A DNA stretch of 64,000 nucleotides from Rhizobium deserti (GCF_004358025.1 NZ_SMTL01000002.1:620001-684000); one strand, 5' to 3'; numbered from the stretch's first letter, positions 37,835 to 46,755 are shown. Program-made: numbers and translations. The notes: generated by a model not told the origin, from the letters alone.

Positions 37835-38746
37835 ATGGCCACCGACCGCATGTCGCCGGGCGCCAAGAGCGAAGACACGCCGCGTGGCTTCCTCTTTGCG
37901 CTGGCGGCCTATTTCTTTTGGGGCTTCCTGCCCTTCTACATGAAGGCGGTCGGTCACATCCCGGCTACCGAGGTGCTGGCGCATCGCGTCCTGTGGTCGC
38001 TTCCGGTCGCCGGCCTCGTGCTTGTCGCGGTCGGCGGCATAGGCGAGATCAAGGAGGCGCTCCGCTCGCCGCGGACGCTGATGATGGCGGCAGTGACGGC
38101 GATCTTCATCACCATCAACTGGACGACCTATATCTGGGCGATCAGCGTCGGGCGGGCGCTCGATACGGCGCTCGGCTATTTCATCAATCCGCTGTTCAGC
38201 ATCTTTCTGGCCGCCGTGCTCTTGAAGGAAAAACCGTCGCCCCTGCAGCTTGCCGCCATTGCCCTGGTGGTCGTTGCGGTCGGCATCATCACCGTAGATG
38301 CGGGCGGCGTGCCTTGGGTCGCGCTGGTCCTGACCGTCACCTGGGGCTTTTACGCCTTCTTTCGCAAGACGCTTCCCGTCGGTCCCAACCAAGGCTTCTT
38401 CCTTGAGGTCTTGATCCTCACCCTGCCCTGTCTCGCCTATGTCGTTTACCTGGAAACCAGCGGCCAGGGCCACCTGATGCGGACCGGTCTTTCCGACAGC
38501 CTGCTGCTCGTCTTGAGCGGCGTGGTAACGGCCGTGCCGCTGATCCTTTATGCCAATGGCGCCAAGCTGCTGAGGCTATCGACCATCGGGCTGATGCAAT
38601 ATCTGGCGCCGACGATGATCTTCCTCATCGCCATCTTCGCCTTCCACGAGCCGCTCAATACCACGCGCCTCGCCGCCTTCGGGCTGATCTGGGTAGCACT
38701 TCTCGTTTATTCCTGGCCGATGATCCGCCAGGCCCGCAACCGTTGA
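37835..38746 (+). CDS. rarD: EamA family transporter RarD
   Basis: Ten-helix drug/metabolite-superfamily permease of the RarD subgroup, about 303 residues. Conserved starts 'GFLFALAAYFFWGFLPFYMKAV', 'EVLAHRVLWSLP', 'NWTTYIWAI', 'ALGYFINPL' and 'ANGAKLLRLSTIGLMQYLAPT' are clear (names shortened). RarD was named for chloramphenicol sensitivity, but real substrates are uncertain. GAGGAAA lies 6 bases before ATG 37835; the frame also opens at GTG 37802, which lacks a site. Divergent from the YdeP-type gene. Confidence 0.92.
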   Translation: MATDRMSPGAKSEDTPRGFLFALAAYFFWGFLPFYMKAVGHIPATEVLAHRVLWSLPVAGLVLVAVGGIGEIKEALRSPRTLMMAAVTAIFITINWTTYIWAISVGRALDTALGYFINPLFSIFLAAVLLKEKPSPLQLAAIALVVVAVGIITVDAGGVPWVALVLTVTWGFYAFFRKTLPVGPNQGFFLEVLILTLPCLAYVVYLETSGQGHLMRTGLSDSLLLVLSGVVTAVPLILYANGAKLLRLSTIGLMQYLAPTMIFLIAIFAFHEPLNTTRLAAFGLIWVALLVYSWPMIRQARNR

Positions 38747-38776
38747 GGCTCGAAACCGCCAAGGACCTAGTATCTC

Positions 38777-39106
38777 ATGCAGATCACCGACATCCCTTTC
38801 GGCACCACCGACTGGGCGCAGGTACCGAAGACGCAACATAGCGGTGAAACCGGCTCCGCCACCTGGCAGACCCGGAACTTCGGGCCGATCCGGGTGCGCA
38901 TGGTCGACTATGCGCCCGGCTACCTTGCCGACCACTGGTGCGTCAAAGGTCATATCCTGCTGTGCCTCGAAGGCGAGCTGGTCACGGAACTGGCCGACGG
39001 GCGCCGCTTCGTGCTGAAGCCTGGCATGAGCTACCAGGTGGCCGACAATGCCGAGCCGCACCGCTCATCGACCGAGACCGGCGCCCGGCTCTTCATCGTC
39101 GACTAG
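38777..39106 (+). CDS. DHCW motif cupin fold protein
   Basis: A 109-residue single-domain cupin with the defining 'ADHWCVKGHILLCLEGEL' segment (Asp-His-Trp-Cys). The cupin second motif is 'MSYQVADNAEPHRSS'. These are conserved across bacteria without known function; metal binding through the His residues is likely. Begins 30 bases after rarD on the same strand and may be in the same transcript. Confidence 0.88.
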   Translation: MQITDIPFGTTDWAQVPKTQHSGETGSATWQTRNFGPIRVRMVDYAPGYLADHWCVKGHILLCLEGELVTELADGRRFVLKPGMSYQVADNAEPHRSSTETGARLFIVD

Positions 39107-39141
39107 AACGCTCGGCGCAGGCCACATATCGCCAGTCTTCT

Positions 39142-39747
39142 TCAGAGCCTGGAAATCACCGCATCCTCGCCGCCGGACGGTCCACGGCCTTCGCCATGTT
39201 CGAGAATGGTGGGAATGATGTCGTCCACATCGGCGATCACCAGCGGCTGGACGAGATGGGCGCGGTGGATAAAACCCTGCTCGCGCATATGGCTGACAAG
39301 GCTGAGCATCGGATCCCAGAAGCCGCCGATATTGGCAAAGACCATCGGCTTTTCATGGCGGCCGAGCTGGCCCCAGGTCATGATCTCGACGATTTCCTCC
39401 AGCGTGCCTATGCCGCCCGGCAGCGTCACGAAAGCGTCAGAGCGCTCGAACATCTTGTGCTTGCGTGCATGCATGTCCTCGGTCACAATCAGCTCGTCGA
39501 GCTGGCCGAGCGAATGGCGCGTGGCTTCCATGTCGACGAGGAATTCCGGAATGATGCCGGTGACCTGACCGCCGTTCGACAGGACGCCGGCTGCGACTGC
39601 GCCCATGATGCCCTTGGTACCGCCGCCATAGACCAGCCGAAGCCCGTGGGCGGCAATGGATTTTCCGAGCGCGCGGCCGGCCGCCATATAGGCCGGATCG
39701 CGTCCCGGCTGAGAGCCGCAGTAAACGCAGATGGATCGAATCGGCAC
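39142..39747 (-). CDS. LOG family (TIGR00730) nucleotide phosphoribohydrolase-like protein
   Basis: A 201-residue Rossmann-like protein of the LOG family. 'PGGIGTLEE' (110-118) and the Arg/Lys pair 'HARKHKMFE' are the catalytic motifs of cytokinin riboside 5'-monophosphate phosphoribohydrolases. 'GSQPGRDPAYMAAGRALGK' begins the nucleotide-binding core. In plants and several bacteria LOG releases free cytokinin base from its nucleotide; other members cleave AMP or pyrimidine nucleotides. In a plant-associated lineage cytokinin activation is an appealing but unproven role. Convergent with the cupin gene. Confidence 0.88.
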   Translation of the reverse strand: MPIRSICVYCGSQPGRDPAYMAAGRALGKSIAAHGLRLVYGGGTKGIMGAVAAGVLSNGGQVTGIIPEFLVDMEATRHSLGQLDELIVTEDMHARKHKMFERSDAFVTLPGGIGTLEEIVEIMTWGQLGRHEKPMVFANIGGFWDPMLSLVSHMREQGFIHRAHLVQPLVIADVDDIIPTILEHGEGRGPSGGEDAVISRL

Positions 39748-39915
39748 AGTTTTCTCCTGAAGGCATTCAGATGCAGGGCGCGTTCACGCCCATCCCGCCA
39801 AAATTGACGGGAAATGCCCGTAAGAGCAAGGCTTTATACGGCGAAAAGCTTGTGAATGCAGGAGGAAAAGGCTAATCCGGAATGAGGGCGGCAGGCACCG
39901 CCGTGAGAGGCATTG

Positions 39916-41865
39916 ATGATGAAAAACCGCGCCGGCTGGCTGGCTCTGATCGTACTCGCCATCGCATCCCTGCTGATGGTGTTCTTCGTGATGCCGAGGA
40001 TCAACCAGGGTAGCAAACCACTCGGCGAGGCGATCAACGCCGCCGGTGATGCGGTCAAGGATGCCGTCAACGAGGGCAAGCAGGCGACGCAATCAGCCGA
40101 GGCGCCCAAAACTGCCCAGCCCGGATCAAACCAGCCAGAAACACGCGAACAGGCTGCCGTCAGCCCGGCGCCATCGCAGGACCAGCCGGCTGCGCCGCAG
40201 CCATCGGCAGCGCAGCCAGCTATCGCTCAGCAGACCCCGTCGCCAGCCAACCCTTCTTCAACCAGCCAATCTTCAGCCAGCCAATCTTCAGCAAGCCCGG
40301 GCCAGCCGCAAGCTGCCGCAACGCAAAGCGGTGCAAGCCAGGCGGCCGCGCAGAATACTGCCCAGGGCGCACCTCTGACGCCATCCTTCGACGTGTTGCG
40401 GGTCGAGCCGGACGGCTCGACGGTGATTGCCGGCCGCGCTTCACCCCATTCGACGCTGGAAGTGACCGACGGCAATTCGGTTGTCGCCAAGGTGGATGTC
40501 GGTCCGAGCGGCGATTTCGCCGCCGTTCTCGACAACCCCCTGCCGCCCGGCGATCACCAGCTGGTGCTGAAGGCGACGGCCAAGGACGGCAAGAGCACGA
40601 CATCGGAGGAAACCGCCACGGTTTCGGTTCCCGTCAACCAGAAGAGCGGCAAGCTGCTCGCCATGGTCACCACGCCGGGCAAGGCGAGTCGGCTGATCGC
40701 CACGCCGACCCCGACGACTGCCGCAGCCGGCGCCGACCAGTCGGCCGCACCGGCACAGGCCGGGCCAGCCGTTTCACCTCCTGCAGGCTCCGCGGACATC
40801 GCCTCAGCGGCACCCAATGTCGCCGCGGCATCGTCATCGGCGCCGACCACAACGCCCGCAACAGGTGCTGGGGCTGCCGGAGCCCCTGCGGCTGCCGGTG
40901 CCGCCGAGCTGCAGGTCACGGCCGTGGAGCTGGAAGGCAGCAAGATCTTTATCGCCGGCGTTTCGAAGCGTGGCACGGCAGTACGCGGCCTCGCCGATGG
41001 CAAGCCGATCGGCCAGACTCAGACCGGTAGCGACGGCCATTTCGTGATCGAGGGAACCGCCGACCTCACCATCGGCGACCACCGGATCAGCGTCGAATCG
41101 CTGAACGGCGCCAGTCAGGCGCTGGTGCGCGTCGAGGTGCCCTTCAACCGGCCGGCCGGCGAACAGGTGGCTGCGGTCGCCGCGCCCGTCGTTTCAACGC
41201 CGATGGCCGCCGTCGATGGCGGCAGCTTCGACACACTGCGCAATGACACGGTGCGCGCCTTCAACATCCTCCAGAGGCTTTATGCCAGCGGCAAGCTGCC
41301 TTCGCTGGAAGAAATGGTGGCCGCCCGGTCCGCCACCAGCATCGCCCTGAAATCGCTTTCCGAATACCGGCTTCCGGCCGGCGCCTCGGTTTCTGCCCGG
41401 ATGCTGGCCGAGACCACGACGAGGGATGCCGGCACCGCCGTCGCCGCCCTTGATGCACTCGCCCCTGACGTCGCCTCCGTCGGACTTGCGCTCAAGGAGA
41501 TGAGCCGCCTCGTCGCCCGTGCCGTCGGGCCGGTCGTTGCCCAGCAGATCGAAGGCACCGAGCAGGTTGCCGCCGCAGAGCCTGCTCCCGCCGTCAATGC
41601 CGACGGTGCCAGGACGATCCAGCAGGCGCCGCTCACCCAGAGCGACCGCGGCGCGGTGATCATCCGCCGCGGCGATACGCTGTGGCAGATTTCCCGCCGC
41701 GTTTACGGCCAAGGCGTTCGCTATACGACGATCTACCTTGCCAACGAGGACCAGATCAACAATCCGGACGTCATCCAGCCCGGCCAGATCTTTGGCGTAC
41801 CGGAGGAATTCCGCCCGGATGCCGAAGAACTGCACCGCCAGCGCCTGCAGCACCGCAAGGGCTGA
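39916..41865 (+). CDS. envelope LysM protein with Ala/Pro-rich linker
   Basis: About 649 residues. An N-terminal membrane anchor (about residues 4-28, 'AGWLALIVLAIASLLMVFF') is followed by a long Ala/Gln/Ser/Pro-rich linker, two beta-rich Ig-like repeats (one from about residue 150, another near 335, both with 'V-A-G-x-A/S' and 'GDH-x-x' patterns), and a C-terminal LysM domain ('IRRGDTLWQISRRVYG' to 'IQPGQIFGVP'). The layout suggests a periplasmic protein anchored in the inner membrane that binds peptidoglycan, as in the rhizobial LysM/BON proteins. GAGAGG precedes ATG 39916; a TTG at 39913 is adjacent. Confidence 0.85.
   Translation: MMKNRAGWLALIVLAIASLLMVFFVMPRINQGSKPLGEAINAAGDAVKDAVNEGKQATQSAEAPKTAQPGSNQPETREQAAVSPAPSQDQPAAPQPSAAQPAIAQQTPSPANPSSTSQSSASQSSASPGQPQAAATQSGASQAAAQNTAQGAPLTPSFDVLRVEPDGSTVIAGRASPHSTLEVTDGNSVVAKVDVGPSGDFAAVLDNPLPPGDHQLVLKATAKDGKSTTSEETATVSVPVNQKSGKLLAMVTTPGKASRLIATPTPTTAAAGADQSAAPAQAGPAVSPPAGSADIASAAPNVAAASSSAPTTTPATGAGAAGAPAAAGAAELQVTAVELEGSKIFIAGVSKRGTAVRGLADGKPIGQTQTGSDGHFVIEGTADLTIGDHRISVESLNGASQALVRVEVPFNRPAGEQVAAVAAPVVSTPMAAVDGGSFDTLRNDTVRAFNILQRLYASGKLPSLEEMVAARSATSIALKSLSEYRLPAGASVSARMLAETTTRDAGTAVAALDALAPDVASVGLALKEMSRLVARAVGPVVAQQIEGTEQVAAAEPAPAVNADGARTIQQAPLTQSDRGAVIIRRGDTLWQISRRVYGQGVRYTTIYLANEDQINNPDVIQPGQIFGVPEEFRPDAEELHRQRLQHRKG
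40262..40291 (+). repeat. 15-bp tandem repeat in the LysM gene linker
   Basis: CCAGCCAATCTTCAG occurs twice in direct tandem. It encodes the repeated Ser-Gln-Ser-Ser-Ala unit in the linker, 15 bases in frame, so copy-number change would lengthen or shorten the spacer without a frameshift. Confidence 0.75.
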
Positions 41866-42190
41866 GGCAGGCATCCACTGGCGACAAGGCAGCGCTTGCG
41901 GCGAAGCCGTCGCAGGCAGTGTTTCCGATTGGGGTCAGCCGTGATGGCCGCCTTGGCCGGTGAACACCTTGCGACCCTTACAGGCTGAGCCTCCCGAAAC
42001 CGGATGTTACTTGCTCTTCCCGATGACCAGGTTTGACTGCTCCTGCCTGCCTGACGGCAGCCACTCGGCTACCACCTGCCAGCAAAGATTTTCGCAAGCG
42101 CCGTGTCGGATCGTCCTCGGCTTGAACGTCATGCTATCGTCAGCTGGCGCAGCGAGCCAGCGCAGACCAGCCAGCCGGGAGGAGATCAGC
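41866..42190. other. 325-base gap, nothing recognised
   Basis: No gene or clear signal. A weak imperfect hairpin follows the LysM gene. The VOC gene frame is open upstream to 41960, but that part has no VOC-like sequence and no start signal. Confidence 0.5.
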
Positions 42191-42667
42191 ATGCCGAAGA
42201 ACACAATCTGCCTTTGGTACAACGGCGACGCGCAAGATGCGGCGCAGTTTTACGCCGAAACATTCCCCGACAGCGCTGTGGGAGCCGTGATCCGCGCGCC
42301 CGGCGACTTCCCCGATGGACAGGAGGGAGACGTGCTGGTGGTCGAGTTCACGGTGGCCGGCCTGCCCTGCATCGGCCTGAATGGCGGTCCGACCTTCCAG
42401 CATAGCGAAGCGTTCTCCTTCCAGATTTCCACCGAGGATCAGGAAGAAACCGATCGCTACTGGAACGCCATCGTCGGCAATGGGGGCCAGGAAAGCGAAT
42501 GCGGCTGGTGCAGGGACAGATGGGGCATTTCCTGGCAGATCACCCCTCGCGTTCTCATGGAAGCCCTAGCGGCAGGCGGCGATCAGGCGAAACGCGTCTT
42601 TGACGCCATGATGACGATGAAGAAGATCGATATTGCTGCCATCGAGGCGGCCCAAAAGGGACGATAG
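42191..42667 (+). CDS. VOC family protein, PhnB/UbiG-N-like
   Basis: A 158-residue glyoxalase/bleomycin-fold protein of the PhnB-like type. 'CLWYNGDAQDAAQFYAETFP' starts the first beta-alpha-beta unit, 'FTVAGLPCIGLNGGPTFQHSEAFSFQI' region the strand pair, and 'RWGISWQITP' the end. Often called 3-demethylubiquinone methyltransferase-like, although no methyltransferase domain is present. Role unknown; members can act in detoxification. GGGAGGAG precedes ATG 42191. The DUF4287 gene starts 4 bases after its stop. Confidence 0.85.
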   Translation: MPKNTICLWYNGDAQDAAQFYAETFPDSAVGAVIRAPGDFPDGQEGDVLVVEFTVAGLPCIGLNGGPTFQHSEAFSFQISTEDQEETDRYWNAIVGNGGQESECGWCRDRWGISWQITPRVLMEALAAGGDQAKRVFDAMMTMKKIDIAAIEAAQKGR

Positions 42668-42671
42668 CGCC

Positions 42672-42893
42672 ATGAAGACCGAAAAGATCAAGGGACCTGC
42701 CTCCTATTTTCCGTCCATCGAGAAGACATACGGCCGCCCGGTCGCTGAATGGCAGGAGCTGGTGCGAAAGCATTATCCTGCAAAGCACATGGAGCTTGTC
42801 GCCATGCTGAAGAGCGAGCACGGCATGGGCCACGGCCATGCTAATGCGATCGTCGCCCATACCCTCGCCGAAGATAAGCAGGCTGCATCCTGA
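42672..42893 (+). CDS. DUF4287 domain protein
   Basis: A 73-residue protein of DUF4287, seen beside VOC or DinB-like genes in many genomes. Conserved 'KGPASYFPSIEKTYGRPVAEW' pattern, then 'MELVAMLKSEHGMGHGHANAIVAH'. Function unknown. Begins 4 bases after the VOC gene, so the pair is cotranscribed. Confidence 0.82.
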   Translation: MKTEKIKGPASYFPSIEKTYGRPVAEWQELVRKHYPAKHMELVAMLKSEHGMGHGHANAIVAHTLAEDKQAAS

Positions 42894-43139
42894 CCAGATG
42901 GGGAGTTTGATCGAGAAATACTGCTTCTCACGTCTCGATCGATGTCTTTGATGGAATTACGAAAGATCGTGATGATCGTCGGCCTTGCGGCTTCGGTTGA
43001 CGCGGTGGCAGGATTTGGCTGCAAGCCCCCGGCTTCGGGCAAAATTCCCTTTCACTTGGTACGGTTTGGTACGCGCCAAGACATCTCGTGAATTTGATGT
43101 AGGCTCTACCTTTAGCTGTTCCAGTACAGGAGAAGACCT

Positions 43140-43388
43140 ATGACCAATGAATGGAGGTTCTTTCCGCATGCGATGACGATGCATGACTTGGATGCCATGC
43201 GGGAAGCGCTTCGCCTTGCCGAAGAACAAATAGATGCCCCTGACCCGATCCAAGGTGAGCAACTCGCCTGGATCGTTTTCCGCTACTACAGGAAGGGGCT
43301 GACCGATCCCGATCGGCTGGGAGCCATGGCAGCCTTCATGTCCAGCTCCGGCCTTTTTGCACCTGCGGCGCGGACGACCGCTGCATGA
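43140..43388 (+). CDS. hypothetical protein, 82 residues
   Basis: Unrecognised, but with a good ribosome binding site (AGGAGA, 7 bases before ATG) and coding-type composition. It is largely helical, soluble and mildly acidic: 'HDLDAMREALRLAEEQI' then 'EQLAWIVFRYYRKGLTDPDRLGAMAAF'. No signal peptide or membrane segment. Such small helical proteins are common in rhizobial genomes without known function. Confidence 0.6.
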   Translation: MTNEWRFFPHAMTMHDLDAMREALRLAEEQIDAPDPIQGEQLAWIVFRYYRKGLTDPDRLGAMAAFMSSSGLFAPAARTTAA

Positions 43389-43515
43389 GCATGCGCAGCG
43401 ACTTGATCGCTGTCAGAAGCCACCCTCAGCCTACCTCCGAGACAGAGCGCTAAGTGGACGGTTTCGCCGCGTTCAACAGATTGCGGCCTTTTCTTTGAGC
43501 AACAGCCGGTATCGA

Positions 43516-43920
43516 TCAGCCGAGATTGTTCGTCGCATTCTGGTTCAGCAGCGTGCTGAGGGCGGTGATCAGCTGGGCGGGAACGAAGGGCTTCTGCAGG
43601 AGGACGCTATTCGGTACGCCTTGCGAAGACCAAGCCTTGGCGCTGTCGGCCGTCATGTAGATGACCGGTATGGTCGCCACCAACTCGCGTGCATGGCGTC
43701 CGACATCCCAACCGCTCGGCCCGTCACCCAGGCGGATGTCGGTGACCACGGCGTCAAATCGCCCGCCGTCCGTATCAAGTTCTGCGACGGCCTGTTTGCC
43801 GCTATCGACAGCCAAGACTTCGAAACCTTCGGAGGTCAATATTTCTTCAGCGTCGAGGCGTATCAGCGCATCGTCCTCGACAAGAAGTACCGAGCGTGCC
43901 GTTACCGTACCTGCAGTCAT
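43516..43920 (-). CDS. stand-alone response-regulator receiver protein
   Basis: A 134-residue CheY-like receiver without an output domain. Acidic pair Asp17/Asp18 region ('VEDDALI'), phosphoacceptor Asp61 ('VVTDIRLGDG'), Thr90 ('YMTADS') and Lys110 ('LLQKPFVPAQL') are all present, so it should be phosphorylatable. No histidine kinase lies nearby. In rhizobia such single receivers work with hybrid or HWE-type kinases; partner unknown. Confidence 0.88.
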   Translation of the reverse strand: MTAGTVTARSVLLVEDDALIRLDAEEILTSEGFEVLAVDSGKQAVAELDTDGGRFDAVVTDIRLGDGPSGWDVGRHARELVATIPVIYMTADSAKAWSSQGVPNSVLLQKPFVPAQLITALSTLLNQNATNNLG

Positions 43921-43949
43921 GCGCCGCGACTTTCACTGGAGCGAAGATG

Positions 43950-44081
43950 CTATGTTGAACTCGGTATATTAGTTTTTAGTTTATGAAGTGGCCAGCCGGG
44001 GAAAGTGCTTAGGGAGAAGCCCGCAACCCAGAGCAAGTAGAACCTGGCCCCGATAGGGAGATGTGTAATTCCTTTTCTCAT
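43950..44081 (-). CDS. possible 43-residue hydrophobic peptide
   Basis: Minus-strand frame starting at ATG 44081 behind AAGGGGGCGCC, a good ribosome binding site. It encodes a basic start, a hydrophobic stretch ('FYLLWVAGFSLSTFPGW') and a polar end. It lies 29 bases upstream of the receiver gene, on the same strand. No family recognised; the only support is the site, the spacing and the hydrophobic profile. Confidence 0.3.
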   Translation of the reverse strand: MRKGITHLPIGARFYLLWVAGFSLSTFPGWPLHKLKTNIPSST

Positions 44082-44233
44082 GGCGCCCCCTTTCGCAGAC
44101 AGGGCGATTAAGAAGAAGCGGGCCTCTGTATCAATGCTCTGCTGCGCCAAGTTTCGTCTTACCCGTCATTGCAAGAATTGCCGCCGGACCCTATGTGGCG
44201 AGGGCGCGCGAAGCGCCTCGCCCGGAGACATTC

Positions 44234-46123
44234 ATGGCCGCCAAGAAGAAGACCATATCGGCGGATGCCAGCAATCCGCTGGGCACGCTCGTCAACCTGT
44301 GGCCCTATATGTGGCCGCAGGGCCGTGCCGACCTCAAGGCGCGCGTCGTCTGGGCGACCTTCTTTCTGTTTCTCGCCAAATTCGTGCTGCTGACCGTCCC
44401 CTACTTCTTCAAATGGGCAACCGACGCCTTGAACGGCAAGCTGGACATGGCGGGCCTGCTTCCCGCCTTCCTGCTCGGTGCCGTCGTGCTGGTCATCGCG
44501 CTGAATTTCACCCGCCTGCTGCAGGTCGGGCTGAACCAGCTGCGTGACGCGCTGTTTGCATCTGTCGGCCAATATGCTGTGCGCCAGCTCGCCTACAAGA
44601 CCTTCGTGCACATGCACCAGCTCTCGCTCCGCTTTCATCTGGAGCGCAAGACCGGCGGGCTTTCGCGCATCATCGAGCGCGGCACCAAGGGCATAGAAAC
44701 GATCGTCCGCTTCACCATCCTCAATACGGTGCCGACGCTGCTGGAATTCCTGCTGACGGCGATCATCTTCTGGATCAGCTACGGCTTCTGGTATGTGCTC
44801 GTCACCGCCGTCACCGTCTGGCTCTATATCTGGTTTACCATCAAGGCGAGCGACTGGCGCATCTCGATCCGCCGCTCGATGAACGACAGCGATACGGACG
44901 CCAACACCAAGGCGATCGATTCGCTCTTGAATTTCGAGACGGTCAAGTATTTCGGCAACGAGGACATGGAAGCCAAGCGCTTCGATGCCTCCATGGCCCG
45001 CTACGAAAAGGCGGCGACGGATGTCTGGACCTCGCTCGGCTGGCTGAACTTCGGCCAGGGCGTCATTTTCGGGCTGGGCACGACTGTCATGATGGTGATG
45101 TCGGCGCTGGCCGTGCAGCGCGGCGAGCAAACGATCGGCGACTTCGTCTTCGTCAATGCCCTGCTGCTGCAGCTTTCCGTGCCGCTCAATTTCATCGGCT
45201 TCGTTTACCGCGAAATTCGTCAGGGCCTCACCGATATCGAGCAGATGTTCGAGCTTCTGGAAGTGGAACCGGAAGTGGTCGACAAGCCGGGCGCCAGGGA
45301 ACTCGTCATTGCCCGGGGTGCCATCGCCTTCAAGGACGTGCATTTCGCCTATGATCCGGAGCGGCCCATACTCAAGGGCATCTCGTTTGACGTGCCGGCC
45401 GGCAAGACGGTGGCGATCGTCGGTCCCTCCGGCGCCGGCAAGTCCACCATTTCGAGGCTGCTTTACCGCTTCTACGACATCCAGGGCGGCGCCATCACCA
45501 TCGACGGCCAGGACCTGCGCGAAGTGACCCAGGCATCGCTCCGCCGGGTGATCGGCATGGTGCCGCAGGATACGGTGCTGTTCAACGACACGGTCGCCTA
45601 CAACATCCGCTATGGCCGGCCTTCGGCGACGGAAGCGGAGGTCCATGCGGCTGCCGAAGTGGCGCAGATCAAGCATTTCATCCGCACCCTGCCGGACGGT
45701 TTCGACACCAAGGTCGGCGAACGCGGGTTGAAACTCTCCGGCGGCGAAAAGCAGCGCGTCGCGATCGCCCGCACCATCCTCAAAAGCCCGCCGATCCTCA
45801 TCCTCGACGAAGCGACATCGGCGCTCGACACGACCACCGAACACGACATCCAGTCGGCGCTGGATGTGGTGTCGAAGAACCGCACGACCCTGGTCATTGC
45901 CCACCGCCTTTCGACGGTAATCTCCGCCGACGAGATCATCGTGCTGCGCGACGGCCAGATCGCCGAGCGCGGCACGCATGTGGCGCTTCTGGAGAAAGAG
46001 GGCCTTTACGCCTCCATGTGGAACCGTCAGCGCGAGGCGACCCAGGCCGAGGAGCAGCTTCGCAAGGTGCGCGAAAGCGACGATCTCGGCGTTGTTCTGC
46101 GTGGCGAGCCGGCAGCGGAATAA
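44234..46123 (+). CDS. Atm1-type ABC exporter
   Basis: Half-transporter of about 629 residues with a six-helix membrane domain (about residues 35-330) and an ATPase domain: Walker A 'GPSGAGKST' (397-405), signature 'LSGGEKQR' (501-508), Walker B 'ILILDEATSALD'. The pattern 'RFHLERKTGGLSRIIERGTKGIE' and 'LNFETVKYFGNEDMEA' is that of the Atm1/HMT1 group, which exports glutathione-bound metals or sulfur species; Novosphingobium Atm1 is the characterised bacterial model. GGAGA before ATG 44234 favours it over GTG 44195. Homodimer expected in the inner membrane. Confidence 0.93.
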   Translation: MAAKKKTISADASNPLGTLVNLWPYMWPQGRADLKARVVWATFFLFLAKFVLLTVPYFFKWATDALNGKLDMAGLLPAFLLGAVVLVIALNFTRLLQVGLNQLRDALFASVGQYAVRQLAYKTFVHMHQLSLRFHLERKTGGLSRIIERGTKGIETIVRFTILNTVPTLLEFLLTAIIFWISYGFWYVLVTAVTVWLYIWFTIKASDWRISIRRSMNDSDTDANTKAIDSLLNFETVKYFGNEDMEAKRFDASMARYEKAATDVWTSLGWLNFGQGVIFGLGTTVMMVMSALAVQRGEQTIGDFVFVNALLLQLSVPLNFIGFVYREIRQGLTDIEQMFELLEVEPEVVDKPGARELVIARGAIAFKDVHFAYDPERPILKGISFDVPAGKTVAIVGPSGAGKSTISRLLYRFYDIQGGAITIDGQDLREVTQASLRRVIGMVPQDTVLFNDTVAYNIRYGRPSATEAEVHAAAEVAQIKHFIRTLPDGFDTKVGERGLKLSGGEKQRVAIARTILKSPPILILDEATSALDTTTEHDIQSALDVVSKNRTTLVIAHRLSTVISADEIIVLRDGQIAERGTHVALLEKEGLYASMWNRQREATQAEEQLRKVRESDDLGVVLRGEPAAE

Positions 46124-46144
46124 GAACAGAAAGTGGATCCGGCC

Positions 46145-46285
46145 GTGAAAAGATATTTCAACAAGCGCATGATGATTCTGGGCGGCATCGCGCTCGCCTA
46201 CATGCTGGTGCTGATCTTCTTCGGCTCGCCGCTGCTCGCCTTCACCACCTGGATGGGCTGGGTCGACCCGCAGGTGGTCCGGTGA
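46145..46285 (+). CDS. 46-residue small membrane protein
   Basis: Starts at GTG 46145 (in-frame GTG 46133 also possible) and ends in TGA at 46283-46285, 21 bases after the exporter. The peptide has a basic N-terminus ('VKRYFNKR'), one membrane helix ('MILGGIALAYMLVLIFF') and 'GSPLLAFTTWMGWVDPQ'. Composition and codon bias look coding. Probably cotranscribed with the exporter; it could be an accessory subunit, but nothing shows it. Start signal is weak. Confidence 0.5.
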   Translation: MKRYFNKRMMILGGIALAYMLVLIFFGSPLLAFTTWMGWVDPQVVR

Positions 46286-46316
46286 TTGCCAGCAGCTGGC
46301 GGCCGCTCCGGCGGCT

Positions 46317-46571
46317 TCAGCGTTGGGCGCGCAAAATACGCTTCCAGATCGTTCCGCCAAGGAATTTGTTGCAGACGACGAAATAGGCGACGATCAGGGC
46401 AAACAACAGCAAGGCCGGTCCGCCCTGAAGATTGAAGCCGCCTTCGGTCGTGCCTCCGAAGATGGAGGCAACCAGAAGTCCAAAGACCCAGAATGCGGTG
46501 AAAAAATCCAGTATGGCGGCAAGCACGATGCGCCAGGTTGAAGGACCCTTTGTGATTTCGACCTCTGCCAT
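46317..46571 (-). CDS. RDD-like small membrane protein
   Basis: An 84-residue protein with two membrane helices ('WRIVLAAILDFFTAFWVFGLL' region and 'ALLLFALIVAYFVVC'). It resembles the RDD family in the start and end of the fold ('LDFF', and 'FLGGTIWKRIL') but is about half the usual length, so it may be a minimal or truncated member. GGGAG stands 6 bases before ATG 46571. Convergent with the small gene above; divergent from the LLM oxidoreductase gene. Confidence 0.65.
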   Translation of the reverse strand: MAEVEITKGPSTWRIVLAAILDFFTAFWVFGLLVASIFGGTTEGGFNLQGGPALLLFALIVAYFVVCNKFLGGTIWKRILRAQR

Positions 46572-46755
46572 CTGGCGCTCCCATTGCATCTCTCGGTTTG
46601 CAGTAGAGCCGTTCCGAAGCGATTCTTCAACTGCCGCGATAATCCGCCGAGGCAGATGCTAGCGAGGACGCTTCGTTCACAGGTTCGCATCTGTCGGCGC
46701 GGCGGTCGCCATGCCATCTAGGGGGCAACACGCAACATGGAACAACGGTGACATC

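Noticed and set aside
43065..43076. Short repeat TTGGTACG occurring twice
   Set aside because: Only 8 bases and no link to a gene or promoter.
42942..43091. A 49-codon plus-strand frame with a hydrophobic start
   Set aside because: No ribosome binding site, poor codon pattern and no family; could be chance.
44159..46360. A 733-codon open frame on the minus strand
   Set aside because: Antisense to the ABC exporter, whose motifs are complete; composition is that of a shadow frame.
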